Shown piece after piece: positions 11,600 to 12,863 of a DNA stretch of 12,863 nucleotides. Made by a program: the position numbers and the translations under genes. The stretch is from Bacteroidota bacterium (GTDB lineage: Bacteria > Bacteroidota > Bacteroidia > Chitinophagales > Chitinophagaceae). How positions within the stretch are numbered: position 1 is the first letter of the stretch; each line of letters starts with the position of its first letter. A model generated the notes under the pieces. That model made no database searches. It was not told the DNA's origin and saw only the letters and a list, made by a program, of their open reading frames with translations. The stretch is taken from contig JAKPBL010000050.1 in the NCBI GenBank assembly GCA_029778965.1, forward strand, positions 1 to 12,863, written 5' to 3'.

Positions 11600-12863
11600 A
11601 TGATGAATACAGACAAAGAAAACAAATTGTTCGACCTCGCGTCGAGGCTGGTAATGCATTCCAGCCAGCATCTTTTTCTGACGGGAAAGGCTGGCACCGG
11701 CAAAACCACTTTTCTGCAATATATCCGGCGAAACAGCCGGAAGAAAATGGTCGTAGTGGCGCCCACCGGCGTTGCCGCCATCAATGCAGGCGGCGTTACG
11801 GCCCATACCTTTTTCCAGTTGCCCATGGGCGCTTTTGTACCCGGTATCGACTTGCCCGAAAGCGGCCAGCACCTTTTTCACAATAAACAAACCTTTCTTG
11901 GTAATCTCCGGCTGGCAGAGTCGAAGCGCAAACTGATGGAAGAGCTGGAGCTGCTGGTAATCGATGAAGTGAGCATGCTGCGCGCCGATATGCTTGACGC
12001 CATCGATGCCGTATTGCGGCAGGTGCGGCGCAAACCGAGAACGGCATTCGGTGGCCTGCAGGTATTGCTGATTGGTGATCTTTTCCAGTTACCACCCGTG
12101 GTACACGAACAGGAATGGCATTTTTTGAACCAATATTATGCCAGCCCCTATTTTTTCGATGCGCAGGTATTCAAAGAATGCCAGTTGCAACAGATCGAGT
12201 TGCAGCAGATCTACCGGCAAAAGGAAACGCTTTTCATCGACATCCTCAATAAGGTGCGGCATGGCATCGCCGATGCGGAAGACCTCGCCCTGCTGAACAG
12301 CCGGTTGCTGCAAACGCCGGCGGCCGGCGGCGCGGTACCGGCTGGTGCGCATGAAGAAAAGCCTTCCCCCATAATACTTACCACCCATGTGCGCCGCGCC
12401 GATGCCATCAACAAACAGGCGCTGGCCGATCTGCCTGGTGCCATAAAAGAATACCCGTCAGCTACAACGGGCGATTTCCAGGAGAAAGCCTATCCCGCGG
12501 ATGCACTGCTCGAACTGAAACCGGGCGCGCAGGTAATGATCATCCGCAACGACCGCACCGAAGAACGTAGGTATTACAATGGAAAGATCGGCCAGGTGGT
12601 GTCTTTGTCGACCGATACGGTCGAGATCGCTTTCCCCGACCAGGAAAAACACCTCTCGCTTGAAAAAGAAACCTGGCGGAATATCCGTTTCCGTTTCAAT
12701 GCCGATAAAGATGAGATTGAAGAAGAAGAGCTGGGCAGCTTTACACAATTTCCGCTGCGGCTGGCCTGGGCCATTACCATTCACAAAAGCCAGGGACTCA
12801 CCTTCGAGTCGGCCGTGGTTGATGCGGGCGCCGCTTTTGCAACGGGACAGGTGTATGTGGCAC
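11600..12863 (+). CDS. Pif1-like superfamily 1 DNA helicase, N-terminal 421 residues (3' end outside window)
   Basis: The reading frame is open from the ATG at 11600 (a second ATG follows at once at 11603) to the window edge. It is a Pif1/RecD-like 5'-to-3' DNA helicase of the AAA-type ATPases. Motifs: LTGKAGTGKTT at 27-37 (Walker A), APTGVAAINAGG at 54-65 (motif Ia), VIDEVSML at 120-127 (Walker B), LLIGDLFQLPPV at 156-167 (motif III), a YRQ at 215-217 (motif IV region) and WAITIHKSQGLTFESAVVD at 400-418 (motifs V-VI region). Residues about 301-350 form the beta-rich part common in Pif1 relatives (LKPGAQVMIIRND, YYNGKIGQV). All ATPase motifs seen are intact. It is transcribed away from the zinc-finger-like gene. 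Many Bacteroidota relatives carry extra C-terminal domains, which cannot be checked here. Confidence 0.94.
   Translation, partial: MMNTDKENKLFDLASRLVMHSSQHLFLTGKAGTGKTTFLQYIRRNSRKKMVVVAPTGVAAINAGGVTAHTFFQLPMGAFVPGIDLPESGQHLFHNKQTFLGNLRLAESKRKLMEELELLVIDEVSMLRADMLDAIDAVLRQVRRKPRTAFGGLQVLLIGDLFQLPPVVHEQEWHFLNQYYASPYFFDAQVFKECQLQQIELQQIYRQKETLFIDILNKVRHGIADAEDLALLNSRLLQTPAAGGAVPAGAHEEKPSPIILTTHVRRADAINKQALADLPGAIKEYPSATTGDFQEKAYPADALLELKPGAQVMIIRNDRTEERRYYNGKIGQVVSLSTDTVEIAFPDQEKHLSLEKETWRNIRFRFNADKDEIEEEELGSFTQFPLRLAWAITIHKSQGLTFESAVVDAGAAFATGQVYVA

Noticed and set aside
5618..12863. recQ and the Pif1-like helicase gene as parts of a defence island
   Set aside because: They are about 3.7 kb apart, each has housekeeping-type motifs, and no known defence partner (nuclease, methylase, toxin) lies between them.
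1..12863. CRISPR arrays, insertion sequences or riboswitches
   Set aside because: No regularly spaced repeats, transposase motifs, terminal inverted repeats or known aptamer cores were noticed on reading both strands.

Overview
The window looks like the chromosome of a Bacteroidota bacterium, most likely of the Chitinophagaceae (inference from protein style, not a database match). The signs are several TAnnTTTG-type -7 promoter boxes, a 'GLEAP'-type ClC channel, a RecQ with a long extra C-terminal domain, and lipoproteins whose lipobox Cys is preceded by Ser. Most of the sequence is GC-rich housekeeping DNA. An AT-richer stretch lies downstream of a tRNA-Phe gene.

Layout. Positions 1-5438 form a minus-strand row read right to left: kdsD (arabinose-5-phosphate isomerase), manC (mannose-1-phosphate guanylyltransferase, start overlapping the kdsD stop by 1 bp), a 140-bp gap with hairpins, a Rid-family protein, an AraC-type regulator, a YbdL-like methionine aminotransferase and a ClC chloride channel cut by the window edge. 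A 179-bp divergent intergenic region follows. Then come plus-strand recQ (5618-7936), tRNA-Phe(GAA) at 8080-8152 with a clear rho-independent terminator, and two overlapping lipoprotein genes: a 672-aa HExxH metallopeptidase-like protein and a 206-aa protein of unknown function. A small minus-strand zinc-finger-like protein converges on them. Divergent from it, a Pif1-like helicase gene runs off the right edge.

How the genes fit together. kdsD and manC supply precursors for surface polysaccharide (arabinose-5-phosphate towards Kdo, and GDP-mannose). The Rid protein, AraC regulator and aminotransferase are close enough to be one amino-acid or imine related unit, with the ClC gene 9 bp behind. 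RecQ and the Pif1-like helicase are DNA-maintenance proteins but are not in one operon. The two lipoproteins overlap by 11 bp and are probably made together at the cell surface. They are the least explained part of the window.

The most notable cross-cutting pattern is that four protein genes carry a perfect TAnnTTTG box only 4-9 nt before the ATG, which would give leaderless or nearly leaderless mRNAs. No CRISPR array, insertion sequence, rRNA or clear phage gene is visible.
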